IMG/VR virus record: IMGVR_UViG_3300046533_000687 | Coordinates: 1-64,000 of that record | Strand: one strand, 5' to 3' | Source of the DNA: a virus | Length of the DNA stretch: 64,000 nt | Part shown: one piece after another, positions 43,298 to 52,507 of the stretch | How the letters are laid out: each line of letters opens with the position of its first letter | Position numbering within the stretch: the first letter of the stretch is position 1 | The notes under the pieces: generated by a model | The model's database searches: none | The model's input: the letters and a program-made list of their open reading frames with translations, nothing else | Told to the model about the DNA's origin: nothing | Made by a program: the position numbers and the translations under genes

Positions 43298-46010
43298 ATC
43301 CTTTTCGATCGACACGCTGAACCATCCGCCGACCTACGAAGGCGGACGGAAGATCGGTAAGGTGCAGTCGATGGGTACCATCAACCGCGAGCTGTCCGAC
43401 CGCAGCAGCAGCTACAAGCCAGGCTCGGGACAGTGCACGGTGGATGACACGGACCGCCTGCTCAGTACACTTGAAGCTGACGCGGCGTCGAAGAATTGGT
43501 TCAACCGTGAGATGCGCATCTGCCTCGCGTCGAACGAGTCTATCATCGCCAATCAGACGCCATGGACGCGGTTCCGCGGCATCCTGACGGCGAATCAGCA
43601 GACCGGGCTGCAGCGGACGCTTACGTACCTCTCGGCGCTCGGCTCGGAGTTTTCTCCCCTCGATCTTGATCGTACGCTTCCGAGCAGACAGGTGAAGGAT
43701 GACTTCGCCGCGACTGCTCCGTCCGAGTCGCTTGACAAGTTCGTCCCGATCTGCATGGGCATCTTTCCGGATCGAACGTTCGGCGTAACACCACCACCAA
43801 CAGTTCCAGTAGCGAATGTGCAGTGGGCTCTTGACGCCCGTGCAGCCGCGCCTACTGGATTTACGGCTATCTACTCTAATGCTGGCGTTGTGTATTATCC
43901 TGACCATCCATCCTGGGGCTTTTATGATGGCGTCACTATCTGGTATGCACTCGCGGCAGTTATTGATAACGGTACGAGTGAGGGCATCGAATCGGAACCT
44001 GCCCTTATCAGTGTCGCCGTAGGGTCGCAAGGACAGGTCGATCTGACATGGGACGCGTACAGCGGCCCGCCAATCTTGGGGTGGCGGATGTGGGCTGCGC
44101 TTGGCAGTAGTTTTGCGCAGCACTCTGTACTCTGCGAAACAACCGGTTCACGACCAGCCGTCACCCTTCCATCTGGTACGCTTGCATATACCGATTACTC
44201 CGGAGGAACCCGAAACGATCCCGATACCGATCCGCCCAATTGGCGGCTTGCACTCCGAATCAATCAGTACTATCTCGTGTACGCTCAGCTTACATCGATC
44301 GCTGACGGGTCCATAACGTTCAGCCCACGAGCGCAAAGCGGAGAAACCTTCATCGCACCCGCGTTCCTGTCAACGGTAGGTCCAATAGGACGTCTATATA
44401 ACGCGACGGTCACGTGGGACCCGTATACAGCACCCTCCGGTTGGACGCTGACGGGTTATCGCATCATTCGTCACCGCTCATTCTATAGCTCTTGGGCCCC
44501 ACTTTTTGACGTACAGTTCGACGTCGGACCAGGGGTAACATCGGTTGATGACGTTGGGCATGGCGCGGCCTACTGGGATAGTTACTCGGACAATCCGTCC
44601 GTCGTGATTCCTGGACTGGCTTCGGCTGGCGCGAACGACGGAGTGATCGTCGGTATTCCGGTCGGAAAGGCGACGGTTAACGGCATCGTCGTCAATCAGC
44701 TGATGCTTTGCGGGCATGCAATTCGAGAGGTGGATGACGGCTATACGAGTCGCGACATTTCTGGAACGGGGCAGCCAACAACAACGGTTCCGGTCTTCGA
44801 CTTTATTCCGGATAGCGATTGGGGTGTTAAGTGGTGGGCACCGGGAAAGCTGGGTTGGTCGAGCATGTCCGCGACTAACTATGTGGTGGTGAACAGCAAC
44901 TGGTACACGATCGTCTACACGACCGTCGACCCACTTCCGACGACGGTGCTCTTCCGCGCCTGCACGATGGAAGATGTCAGCGACGGTTCTGGCAGTACGA
45001 TCGACGGCGCCACGCGTCAGCTGTTTCACCTCTGTCAGAACTTCATCTTGCCGCCATCCGGTCAAGCGTGGAAGAGCGGCGCATGGCTGGCACCGCGTAC
45101 GTTCGTCGACGGGACGCCGGTCGTCAACTCCGCCGACGTCGCCGCGAACGAGGCCGTCGAGATTGCACGCATCGGACGCTACTATCGCGGGCAGATATAT
45201 CTTGATCAGCCGACCTCGGTCCGCGACCTGCTTGGAAGAGCCTTTGAGTCGTTCGGCTATCGCTTCGGCGAGAATCACCACGGGCAGTTCTTCTGGACGT
45301 TGCTCGATGAGTTCACGGATCTTGATACCGTCACGCTCTTGACGGACGTACGCGAGATCGTCGCGGACACGGTTCTCGACCCGCGCCTCTCGGATATGGC
45401 GAATACCGAGGTGTACTCTTATGGGTACCGGCCTGCTGACAGCACAGGGTTCGTGAAGAACAATCAGCAGGTGCAAGACGATTATGCTATCGGTACAGAT
45501 ACGCCGCCAACCGGTAATCGCGGTCGTGCTAAGCGACATACGCGGAGCATGTTCTATGTCGACGATCCTGAGACGGTGACGAGCGTCATCGGCCAGGACC
45601 TGCTGTTCTACGCGTATCCGCCGCGCTACGTCACGGTCGTCTGTAGCCTGCAGGCTGTGCCGGTGAAGCTCGGGTCGATCGTGCAGGTGAACGACTATCA
45701 GGGCATCGGCGCAACTGGCTGGCTCAATCGCCCGCTTTGGGTACTCGGGATCCAGGATACGTACAACGACCTGCAGAGTGCGCCGACGATTCAGCTCTCG
45801 TGCGTAGACGTGTATCCCATCCTCGTGTCACCTCCGAAGATCAGCGCGCAGATCATCGAGCACGTGACGATGTCCGACGTGCTGATCCCGAACACGCTGA
45901 CGGCTGGGCCTTCGGAGCATGTCAGAGTTTCCGAGAGCACGTCGCGTACTCTGAATCCGCTCGGCGCGTTCCTCACAGAAACTATCAAGTCGTCGGAGGT
46001 GAAACTGTAA
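43287..46010 (+). CDS. Tail hub or tip protein (907 aa)
   Basis: TTG start with GGAGA 8 bases before it, overlapping the previous gene by 11. Size, beta-rich make-up with fibronectin-like segments (LTWDAYSGPPILGWRMWAAL) and position support a central tail tip component such as a gpJ-like or hub protein. The last 60 residues carry three SDxL/SE repeats like those of the 925-residue protein. Confidence 0.65.
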   Translation: MTIRSFSIDTLNHPPTYEGGRKIGKVQSMGTINRELSDRSSSYKPGSGQCTVDDTDRLLSTLEADAASKNWFNREMRICLASNESIIANQTPWTRFRGILTANQQTGLQRTLTYLSALGSEFSPLDLDRTLPSRQVKDDFAATAPSESLDKFVPICMGIFPDRTFGVTPPPTVPVANVQWALDARAAAPTGFTAIYSNAGVVYYPDHPSWGFYDGVTIWYALAAVIDNGTSEGIESEPALISVAVGSQGQVDLTWDAYSGPPILGWRMWAALGSSFAQHSVLCETTGSRPAVTLPSGTLAYTDYSGGTRNDPDTDPPNWRLALRINQYYLVYAQLTSIADGSITFSPRAQSGETFIAPAFLSTVGPIGRLYNATVTWDPYTAPSGWTLTGYRIIRHRSFYSSWAPLFDVQFDVGPGVTSVDDVGHGAAYWDSYSDNPSVVIPGLASAGANDGVIVGIPVGKATVNGIVVNQLMLCGHAIREVDDGYTSRDISGTGQPTTTVPVFDFIPDSDWGVKWWAPGKLGWSSMSATNYVVVNSNWYTIVYTTVDPLPTTVLFRACTMEDVSDGSGSTIDGATRQLFHLCQNFILPPSGQAWKSGAWLAPRTFVDGTPVVNSADVAANEAVEIARIGRYYRGQIYLDQPTSVRDLLGRAFESFGYRFGENHHGQFFWTLLDEFTDLDTVTLLTDVREIVADTVLDPRLSDMANTEVYSYGYRPADSTGFVKNNQQVQDDYAIGTDTPPTGNRGRAKRHTRSMFYVDDPETVTSVIGQDLLFYAYPPRYVTVVCSLQAVPVKLGSIVQVNDYQGIGATGWLNRPLWVLGIQDTYNDLQSAPTIQLSCVDVYPILVSPPKISAQIIEHVTMSDVLIPNTLTAGPSEHVRVSESTSRTLNPLGAFLTETIKSSEVKL

Positions 46011-46447
46011 TGGAGATCACGGCATACACGCTGGCGCAGCGATTCGTCGGACTCGCCGAGGTGGCCGGCGCTGTAGACAACGCGCAGATCGACGCCTTCC
46101 TGCACCTCGACCAGCCTGAGTCCGGGCTTAAGGACGAGACGCCCTGGTGCTCGGCGTTCGTCAACTGGATCTCGTGGCTCCTGCGCCTGCCTAGGTCGAA
46201 GAGCCTGGCGGCCCGTAGCAGCTTGAGTATCGGCATCCCCGTCAACCTCGACGACGCCGAGGCGGGATTCGACATCGTGATCCTGTGGCGGGATAGCCCG
46301 ACGGCCGCGACCGGGCACGTCGGCTTCTACGCGGGGCGCGAGGGTGAGAACGTGCTCGTGCTAGGCGGAAACCAGAACAATCGGGTTAGCATCCAGAGCT
46401 TCTCGGCTGATCGGGTGCTCGGCGTGAGGCGTCTTGCGAGTCAGTAA
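46010..46447 (+). CDS. Endolysin, C40/TIGR02594-type peptidase (145 aa)
   Basis: TPWCSAFVNWISWLL (catalytic Cys47), TGHVGFYAGREGENV (His103) and LGGNQNN (Asn121) form the NlpC/P60-like triad in the TIGR02594 arrangement. Cuts peptides in the cell wall. No signal peptide, so it needs a holin. Follows the tail genes directly. Confidence 0.8.
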   Translation: MEITAYTLAQRFVGLAEVAGAVDNAQIDAFLHLDQPESGLKDETPWCSAFVNWISWLLRLPRSKSLAARSSLSIGIPVNLDDAEAGFDIVILWRDSPTAATGHVGFYAGREGENVLVLGGNQNNRVSIQSFSADRVLGVRRLASQ

Positions 46448-46478
46448 CTGGACATTGGCAACAGAACAGAAGGGACAT

Positions 46479-46820
46479 ATGATTATTGCATTCAGCTCAG
46501 CACCGTTCGGGCGACCCGGCAGCGATGACTTTCGACAGGTCGGCACGGTAATGCCGGCCGAAAGGGCAGGCTACGTCATCATAGCCTGGGCGCCGACAGG
46601 TGCTGACGGTCGCGTACCGGCGAATCCGTCGACCATTCTCGGCCTGTCGCCCGACGGCAACTACAGCACGTCGCCGGCCAACGAGGTCGGTAACGGTCAG
46701 CAGTTCAAGATCGATAACGGGAGCCTCGTCGTCAGGCCTAACATCAGCCTCAATGATGGATCCGTCTTGGGGCCGGGTCCGACCGTCGCCTATGTCATCG
46801 CCATGCGGGTGATAGGATGA
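46479..46820 (+). CDS. Hypothetical beta-rich protein (113 aa)
   Basis: ATG 46479 has AAGGG 5 bases before; an in-frame TTG at 46434 overlaps the endolysin. Beta-rich (GYVIIAWAPTGADGRVPANP, GPTVAYVIAMRVIG). Possibly a virion accessory protein linked to the glycosidase-like gene it overlaps. Confidence 0.55.
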   Translation: MIIAFSSAPFGRPGSDDFRQVGTVMPAERAGYVIIAWAPTGADGRVPANPSTILGLSPDGNYSTSPANEVGNGQQFKIDNGSLVVRPNISLNDGSVLGPGPTVAYVIAMRVIG

Positions 46821-48079
46821 GCGCCTCGCTGATCTTGCTGGGTGGTGGCACAGCTGCACGCCCACCTCGCCGAGGAGTGGTTCGAGCAGATGGCAAGGCG
46901 GTCCGTGACGATGCGGGCTTCTTCCATCCGCTCGGCATGACGTTCTTCTGGGCCCCGCAAGGATGGAAGTTTGATAACGCGAGGTTCCTGAAGAATCTCG
47001 ACTGGGCCGCAGCACTTCCCGCGCCTCCGGACTACCTGCGCGTTCTTGGACAGGTCGACTGGCCAGGGTGGGAGATCGATCCCAACTGGCTCGACTACGA
47101 CGAGGTGATGTATAACGTCTTCAACGCCATCCATGAACGCGGCATGCGCACCGAACTCACGATGTGCGGCTCTCCATATAACGACCCCTGGAGCCTCGCG
47201 CATCGACTTTCGATGATCATGCGCGACCACACAGACTGGTTCATGGACGTCGAGACGTGGAACGAGTGGACACAGAACGGTGGATCGATAGGCGCCATGA
47301 AGGATGCCGCAGAAATCTTCCTTAACGAGTCAGGCGTGCCGCTCGTCGCCCTGTCGTCGAATATCGTCAACCCAGACCGCGTGATCGCCGACGCATCCGC
47401 CGAGTGCGGCGCGACGCTCGGTACTGATCACACGGATCGCGATGACGGCGACTTCGGCTGGCGCATGGTGCGGCAGGGGAACGGGTCGAAGGACACGCGG
47501 CTCGTCTATTCGGCCAACGAGCCTCCCGGACCGAACTCGAGCATCAACGTGCTGGAGAACCCGTTGCAGCTGGCGATGCTCCGGCAGACCTCGGTACAGT
47601 CAGGCGGCGCGCTGTTCGTGCTGCACGTCGGCGACATGGTGATGGGCAAGGAGGATCCTGCGCACGGCCGGCATCCAAATCTCTGGGAGGTCGACAACCT
47701 TCCGGCGCTCTTCGCCGCGGTGCGTGGCGTCGATCGCTTCCTGCCGGATGGCATCGAGAACTGGACGCCGACGAATCAGCACGGCACGACCGAGCGCGTC
47801 GGGCCGCACCCGCTACTTGCCGATGGCATATGGTCGGACGGCGACGACCACGGCGTGAACAGGGCCTATGGCGCGGTCAGCGGCAATCAGTTCGTCGAGT
47901 CCTTGCTCGGTGTAAAAGGCTATGTCACGCTGACAGCAGATAGGCCGATGACGGCAAGCGCGTTCGACCCGGTGACTGGCGACGTAGTTTCCGCCGTCAC
48001 GCTCGCGCCCGGACAGTCGTGGACGCTACAGGGCCGGGACGACACGATGGTCGGATACGTGGTGAAAGGACAGTGGTGA
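46817..48079 (+). CDS. Glycoside-hydrolase-like TIM-barrel protein (420 aa)
   Basis: An N-terminal PLGMTFFWAPQGW strand and DVETWNEW (Glu150) match the acid/base strand of clan A glycosidases, and LVYSANEPPG (Glu235) may be the nucleophile strand. A C-terminal beta domain (TASAFDPVTGDVVSAVTLAP) follows. Could cut host surface polysaccharide. Both acids are present, but activity is not proven. Confidence 0.6.
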   Translation: MSASLILLGGGTAARPPRRGVVRADGKAVRDDAGFFHPLGMTFFWAPQGWKFDNARFLKNLDWAAALPAPPDYLRVLGQVDWPGWEIDPNWLDYDEVMYNVFNAIHERGMRTELTMCGSPYNDPWSLAHRLSMIMRDHTDWFMDVETWNEWTQNGGSIGAMKDAAEIFLNESGVPLVALSSNIVNPDRVIADASAECGATLGTDHTDRDDGDFGWRMVRQGNGSKDTRLVYSANEPPGPNSSINVLENPLQLAMLRQTSVQSGGALFVLHVGDMVMGKEDPAHGRHPNLWEVDNLPALFAAVRGVDRFLPDGIENWTPTNQHGTTERVGPHPLLADGIWSDGDDHGVNRAYGAVSGNQFVESLLGVKGYVTLTADRPMTASAFDPVTGDVVSAVTLAPGQSWTLQGRDDTMVGYVVKGQW

Positions 48080-48240
48080 TGTGGATCACCGTGCGCATGG
48101 AGATCGTCGAGATCGCGGGGAAGCCTCAGGTCGAGGATGACGTGAAACGTATCCTGCAGAAGCTGCCATATCGACACGAGCTTCCTGACGCGATCATCGA
48201 GTGGAACCCGGCATCTATTCACGTAGAAGTGGAGGACTAG
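48079..48240 (+). CDS. Small hypothetical protein (53 aa)
   Basis: TGATG start after the glycosidase-like gene. Short alpha/beta protein (WITVRMEIVEIAGKPQVEDD). Unrecognised. Confidence 0.5.
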   Translation: MWITVRMEIVEIAGKPQVEDDVKRILQKLPYRHELPDAIIEWNPASIHVEVED

Positions 48241-48241
48241 C

Positions 48242-48400
48242 ATGTTGACAACACAAGTCTCGACCGGACTGCGCGTTATCTTTATCGTCTTCGGCCTCGG
48301 CTGCGAGCTGATCGCCGGATTTAAGGTCGTCAATCCTGAGGGCAGGATCAACTTCACCGCGATGGGCCTGGCATTCTGGTTCGCCGCGACCCTACTCTGA
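48242..48400 (+). CDS. Two-helix membrane protein, holin candidate (52 aa)
   Basis: ATG follows the previous stop closely and the end overlaps the next start. Two hydrophobic segments, VIFIVFGLGCELIAG and MGLAFWFAATLL, with a short polar loop. Size and position after the endolysin suit a small holin, though the next membrane proteins compete for that role. Confidence 0.5.
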   Translation: MLTTQVSTGLRVIFIVFGLGCELIAGFKVVNPEGRINFTAMGLAFWFAATLL

Positions 48401-48981
48401 TGGGGAAGATCTCCGTCGCAGGCGTGAGCTTGGAGGATGTACCGGGCTGGGCAGTGAGCCTCGTCGCGGTGATCATCGTCAGCGTCGTGGCGTTCGGGCT
48501 GTGGTGGAAGACGGTGCGAGACCCATCGCGGCAGCTCGTCACGCTCCGCGAGGCGAACAACGCGCTACACGCGGAGGTGGAAGAGTACAACAAGCACATC
48601 GGCGAGGTGGCCGAGACGACATCCGTCCTGATGAACGACGTACGTGGCAAGCTGACCGCAGGCCGGTACAATGATGGCTGCATCCTCTTGACACGCACGA
48701 TTCCAGGCGGGCTGAAGTCGAAGCTCATCGCGGATCTTGCCCTTGACCTGCATGGTGCAGAACCGAAGGCGTTCAACTGGCCTGCGATGCCGGTCGTCGA
48801 AGCTCAAGGGCGCTGCCTGAATCCTCATCCAGGCGTCTTTACCTGGTCATATGGTCAGAAGAATGGCTGCTGGGTCGAAGTCTGGCGGCGGTTTCAGGAC
48901 GGCTGCACGCACGTTCAGATGCTCGACGCATGCGACGGAAGCTGGAATCCGAACATCAGGTGGACATACTGCGTCCACTAA
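48400..48981 (+). CDS. Membrane-anchored coiled-coil protein (193 aa)
   Basis: Helix WAVSLVAVIIVSVVAFGLWW (about 17-36), then a coiled coil (LREANNALHAEVEEYN), then a cysteine-containing C-terminal domain outside the membrane. The layout is like an inner-membrane spanin with an added globular end. Function inferred from context only. Confidence 0.5.
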   Translation: MGKISVAGVSLEDVPGWAVSLVAVIIVSVVAFGLWWKTVRDPSRQLVTLREANNALHAEVEEYNKHIGEVAETTSVLMNDVRGKLTAGRYNDGCILLTRTIPGGLKSKLIADLALDLHGAEPKAFNWPAMPVVEAQGRCLNPHPGVFTWSYGQKNGCWVEVWRRFQDGCTHVQMLDACDGSWNPNIRWTYCVH

Positions 48982-48992
48982 AGGAGAAGCAG

Positions 48993-49178
48993 ATGGCGAA
49001 TCGTCGTGACTTGACAGAACGTAATCTCGACGCGCAGAAGAAGCGGAATCTTGAGATGAAGGATGCGCTCATCAACCGAGCGGGCTCGCTCGATCATCGC
49101 ATGTCGAACCTCAGCGACCTGGTAGACAACCTGATCAGGCGCGTCACGGCACTCGAAATAAAGGTCGGGAGGGGCTAG
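48993..49178 (+). CDS. Small coiled-coil protein (61 aa)
   Basis: AAGGAG site before ATG. Basic N-terminal half and a heptad-rich C-terminus (MSNLSDLVDNLIRRVTALEI). Unknown; sits between two lysis-type membrane genes. Confidence 0.55.
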   Translation: MANRRDLTERNLDAQKKRNLEMKDALINRAGSLDHRMSNLSDLVDNLIRRVTALEIKVGRG

Positions 49179-49552
49179 TGGAAGAAAAGGCCATCGAAAA
49201 CTTGCCGGTCACGGTGATCGGCGTCAGGACAGATAACACCGGCTCGCCGATCACGAACGGGCAGGTGATTCAGACACCCGACCACCAACCGAACCTTGTG
49301 TTCCAGGTCATCGGACCGCTGACGGCAATCCTCGTGCGAACGCTGAACGCGTTCGTGACGACGTACATCGGCATCGCGACGGCGGCAGGACTTGGAGGGG
49401 CCTCGCTGGTCCCTTACACGGACCTGAAGGACCTGCTTATCAAGTCGGCTGTACTCTCGCTATCCGGCGCCGCGCTGGTGTTTCTCAAGAGCGTGGCGAC
49501 GATCCTCGGCGATCTTGAAAAGAATCACCCACTATTGACAGGGAGTGTGTAA
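49178..49552 (+). CDS. Membrane protein, possible holin (124 aa)
   Basis: GTG overlaps the previous TAG. Hydrophobic segments about 54-78 (TTYIGIATAAGLGGASLV) and 88-104 (KSAVLSLSGAALVFL), with a polar N-terminus. Phage proteins with this make-up after an endolysin are often holins or holin-like. Confidence 0.5.
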   Translation: MEEKAIENLPVTVIGVRTDNTGSPITNGQVIQTPDHQPNLVFQVIGPLTAILVRTLNAFVTTYIGIATAAGLGGASLVPYTDLKDLLIKSAVLSLSGAALVFLKSVATILGDLEKNHPLLTGSV

Positions 49553-49553
49553 C

Positions 49554-50015
49554 GTGAAACGAATTCTTCTATGCGTTATCATCGTTCAACTCGGCTGCAT
49601 GCACACGTCGCTCAAGCAGCAGGCGGTGATCGGCGTCCAGGCCTCGGAGACGGCGCTGGAAGCTGCTCACGACATCGAGCGCAGCCTGTGCTTCGTCAAC
49701 CCGACGACCGAGCAGGGCGGACACTGCACGAACGCCATCGCTGCCACGGTCGGACTGACCGACGCCAAGCATCAGCAGCTGGCGACGCTCTTCGCCAAGG
49801 CGTTCGCGACGGAGATCAAGGCGTCCATCGCGCTGCAGGCGTGGAACTCAGGCGACCCGGCACCGACGAACCTCGTTGAGTACAAGGCAGATGTGGACGC
49901 GGTACTCAACCTCGCGCGTCAGCTGGTCACCGGTCAGGCGCAGTCGTTCATCGACAAGGCGCAGGCGGCTGTCGACGAGGCCGCGAAGATCATCACCATC
50001 TTTGGAGGCAAGTAA
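49554..50015 (+). CDS. Probable lipoprotein (153 aa)
   Basis: Starts MKRILLCVIIVQLGC, a short signal with a lipobox-like VQLGC, so Cys15 may be lipidated. The rest is helical and Ala-rich. GTG 49554 has GGGAG upstream. An outer-membrane spanin is one option; it is longer than usual for that. GTG 49545 is an alternative start. Confidence 0.55.
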   Translation: MKRILLCVIIVQLGCMHTSLKQQAVIGVQASETALEAAHDIERSLCFVNPTTEQGGHCTNAIAATVGLTDAKHQQLATLFAKAFATEIKASIALQAWNSGDPAPTNLVEYKADVDAVLNLARQLVTGQAQSFIDKAQAAVDEAAKIITIFGGK

Positions 50016-50207
50016 ATGTCAATCGCATTCATCATGCTCCTGCCACAGCTGATCGCAGCCGGCATCGCGACGGAGCAGCAGATCGTCGGACTCGTCAAGT
50101 CGTTCAATCCTGGGATGACAGACGCGGAGATGAACGCCGTACTCGAGATCGTCAAGGCCGGGGCCGCGAAGCACCTTGCGCAGGCGCAGGCGGACGCTGG
50201 GAAGTAG
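50016..50207 (+). CDS. Small hydrophobic N-terminus protein (63 aa)
   Basis: TTGGAGGC site. Short hydrophobic start (IAFIMLLPQLIAAGI), then DAEMNAVLEIVKAGAAKHLA. Last gene of the rightward operon. Unknown. Confidence 0.55.
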   Translation: MSIAFIMLLPQLIAAGIATEQQIVGLVKSFNPGMTDAEMNAVLEIVKAGAAKHLAQAQADAGK

Positions 50208-50406
50208 GAATCCCATCTAGAACCGTCCAGGATTGATTAGGAGCCATTTTCTTTCAGTCAGGCTAGTTACCCCTTACCTGACCGGTGAAAGACGGTCCTG
50301 AGCCATCCTGGACGGGAAAAGTTCGCCGCCCGACGACGGAATGCCCCGTCGCTCCGATAATTAGACACCCCACGTTGGGACGGGAGGGTGCGGGCGGCGA
50401 ATCTCG
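50208..50406. terminator. Complex hairpin region between convergent operons
   Basis: Nested inverted repeats: CCGTCCAGGAT (50223-50233) pairs with its copy at 50305-50315, and TTCGCCGCCCG (50322-50332) pairs with 50391-50401. Smaller hairpins lie inside each. Two operons meet here, so a two-way terminator is the simple reading. The long loops with internal stems are larger than a plain intrinsic terminator, and no clear U-run is seen. Confidence 0.5.
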
Positions 50407-51210
50407 TTACATCTCTGCTCGCGCTTCAATCTTCTCCGCATCGAACGCGTCGGGGTCGACGAACTGATCGTCATCGACCACAACCTTCCGATCCTTCCAC
50501 GCATCGAACATGTCGATGGCCAACTTCTCGATCGAGCTGTCCGGCGTCAGCCAGCCGGCATTCTCGATCTTGTAGATGGCATACACGCCCTGCGTCTTCT
50601 TGTCAGTGGCGCTCCCTGTCGTCAGCTTGTAGACGCCCTTGCAGATCAGCTTCTGTCCGCGCATCTCGATCAGCAGGTTGAGGTGCTTGGCCGCCTTGAG
50701 GCCTGACGACTTCAGCGACAGCGCGACGACGTTCTGCATCGGGTCCGTCGGATCGAAGTCGTTCAACAGCAGGCAGATGAAATCGTGGAACTCGGTCGCG
50801 ACCGGCTTCTCGCCGTTCGGTCCGAACTTCGTCCGTGGATCGCCAGACCGCACGTTCCGGTCCTTGATGCCGCCACCCTGGCTGAGCGGGTTGAACTCGA
50901 TCCAGCGCGGATCGTCGCGACGGAGGATGACGAAGAACACCGGCCCCTTGCCGAAGTTCTTCTTCGAGAGGCTGTGATAGAGGTCGGTGAACTGAAGCCC
51001 CTCGATATAGCGCTCGACGGTCGGGTCGATCTCGGGCGACATCTTCTGCGCGATGGCGAGACGCGGCATCAGCACGTCGTCGCGTCCGATGCCCTCGCTG
51101 CCGAGGGTGCCTTCGTCCTTGCCTGCCGGACGCTCCTGCGTGATCATGCCTTCGAGGCCCTTCGGAACTTCTAGCGTTGCTGCTGACTGCTTTGCGATCT
51201 TGTCGGTCAT
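50407..51210 (-). CDS. Probable replication-associated protein (267 aa)
   Basis: Begins MTDKIAKQSAATLE and contains VLMPRLAIAQKMSPEI, a pattern seen in phage proteins near replication genes. A mixed alpha/beta body follows, with an acidic C-terminus as in single-stranded-DNA-binding proteins. AAAGGA site before ATG. The DNA-binding role is inferred. Confidence 0.55.
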   Translation of the reverse strand: MTDKIAKQSAATLEVPKGLEGMITQERPAGKDEGTLGSEGIGRDDVLMPRLAIAQKMSPEIDPTVERYIEGLQFTDLYHSLSKKNFGKGPVFFVILRRDDPRWIEFNPLSQGGGIKDRNVRSGDPRTKFGPNGEKPVATEFHDFICLLLNDFDPTDPMQNVVALSLKSSGLKAAKHLNLLIEMRGQKLICKGVYKLTTGSATDKKTQGVYAIYKIENAGWLTPDSSIEKLAIDMFDAWKDRKVVVDDDQFVDPDAFDAEKIEARAEM

Positions 51211-51237
51211 TATGCTTTTCCTTTTGTGTGTTGAATG

Positions 51238-51432
51238 TTACTCGCTCGCCGTGTTGATGTGCACCTCCATCCCCATGATCCGGCTCAGGTAGGCTTCCGT
51301 CTCCCGGATCTTGTCGGTCAGGTCGCCGATCGTGATCGATTTATACGGCACCTCGCAGCCCGTGATGGTCTGCTTCTTGACGAGAATGCCGTCCGGTATG
51401 TGGAAGTCGATGGCGACCTTGATGGTGCTCAC
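51238..51432 (-). CDS. Small hypothetical protein (64 aa)
   Basis: GTG overlaps the previous stop. Beta start (TIKVAIDFHIPDGILVKKQT) and one helix (GDLTDKIRETEAYLSRIMG). Unrecognised. Confidence 0.55.
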   Translation of the reverse strand: MSTIKVAIDFHIPDGILVKKQTITGCEVPYKSITIGDLTDKIRETEAYLSRIMGMEVHINTASE

Positions 51433-51659
51433 TTGTGCTCCCTATAGGCAGTGAAACAAGCGGGGCACAGCCAACCAAATTCCGCCGTACATCTCCATCC
51501 ATCCGCTCTCTTGAGCTTGATCATTTCAGAAACCGAACCGGCATGTTGATAGTGTTGTTCACAGTCATATGCGCGCCACGATGGAGATTCTGACATCCTA
51601 GCTCCAGCGCACCACAGCGTGTGCTCATGTGTGACGCGGCCGCGTTCCCACTTCTCCAT
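51429..51659 (-). CDS. Zinc-binding small protein (76 aa)
   Basis: Cys and His residues are spread over the chain, ending in WLCPACFTAYREHK, a likely zinc ribbon. Early-type gene with GTGA coupling to the next. Confidence 0.55.
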   Translation of the reverse strand: MEKWERGRVTHEHTLWCAGARMSESPSWRAYDCEQHYQHAGSVSEMIKLKRADGWRCTAEFGWLCPACFTAYREHK

Positions 51660-51661
51660 AC

Positions 51662-52264
51662 CTATGCCTTGTTGAGACGTACCATGACCTTCGCGAACAC
51701 CTCGACCCCGTCAGGCGGCGCCTCGCCCGCCAGCGTCCTCTCCTTTGCGATCGCGTTCATGCTCGACGGCCACAGCTGCAACTGGTTTTCATAGCCGTTC
51801 GCCACGCACCACTGCCGGAACGCCTCCTTGTCCCTCACCTGTCCGAACGGCTCGCTGTAGGTGCTGACCGACGCGCCGCTATCGAGCCGCAGTGACGCCA
51901 GCTTTTCGGCTTCCATCTGCTCGATCATCAACTGCTCATAGGCGTCAAGGAGCAGCTGAGCCGACGACTTCCAGCTGGCGATAACGTCCATCGCGTGGCG
52001 TACCTCGGCGTAGGCGTTGGCGAAGGCCGCGGCGTGGAGCTTGCCGGCCACAGCGCGCTTCAGCAGGATGAAGGCGTCTTCGACCGCCGTGTCCGCGGCG
52101 CGCATGGAACTGCGGGCTTGCGCGCAGACGTTATAGTCGTCGTCCGGCGCCTCGCGGATCTCCGCCTTCACCCGGTCGACGAGGTCCCTGCGCTCGGGCT
52201 CGACGCTATTGAACTTCGGCAGCGAGCCGACGACGTGGGCGTACTTGGTGGGACGGGAGGCCAT
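51662..52264 (-). CDS. Helical hypothetical protein (200 aa)
   Basis: Long amphipathic helices with many Ala residues (AEVRHAMDVIASWKSSAQLL), then a C-terminal AFRQWCVANGYENQLQLWPS stretch. No family recognised. Adjacent to replication-type genes. Confidence 0.55.
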   Translation of the reverse strand: MASRPTKYAHVVGSLPKFNSVEPERRDLVDRVKAEIREAPDDDYNVCAQARSSMRAADTAVEDAFILLKRAVAGKLHAAAFANAYAEVRHAMDVIASWKSSAQLLLDAYEQLMIEQMEAEKLASLRLDSGASVSTYSEPFGQVRDKEAFRQWCVANGYENQLQLWPSSMNAIAKERTLAGEAPPDGVEVFAKVMVRLNKA

Positions 52265-52498
52265 TTAGACTTCTCCTATTTGATCGCCGAAAGAATCCGT
52301 TGATTCATCAGCAAGGCGCCGGTCGTCGACAGTAACGATCGCCGCATTACCTGTCTTCTCATCAACCCGAAGTTTCATCTTAACTTCGTAGCAGGCGTAC
52401 ATGAACTTATCTAGTGCGGCTCCCGTCAATCCTGCTCGCTCACCCTGGTCTCGCATGGATTCTTTGCTACCGTGGAGCCAAACAGTGATTAATTGCAT
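52265..52498 (-). CDS. Small hypothetical protein (77 aa)
   Basis: GGAG site upstream. Contains AALDKFMYACYEVKMKLRVD and an acidic C-terminus. Its stop abuts the next start. Unknown function. Confidence 0.55.
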   Translation of the reverse strand: MQLITVWLHGSKESMRDQGERAGLTGAALDKFMYACYEVKMKLRVDEKTGNAAIVTVDDRRLADESTDSFGDQIGEV

Positions 52499-52507
52499 GA
52501 CTTCTCC

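Noticed and set aside
41421-45539. Long minus-strand frames opposite tail genes (41421-42389, 44478-45539)
   Set aside because: They mirror codon bias of the genes on the other strand and have no family features or coupling.
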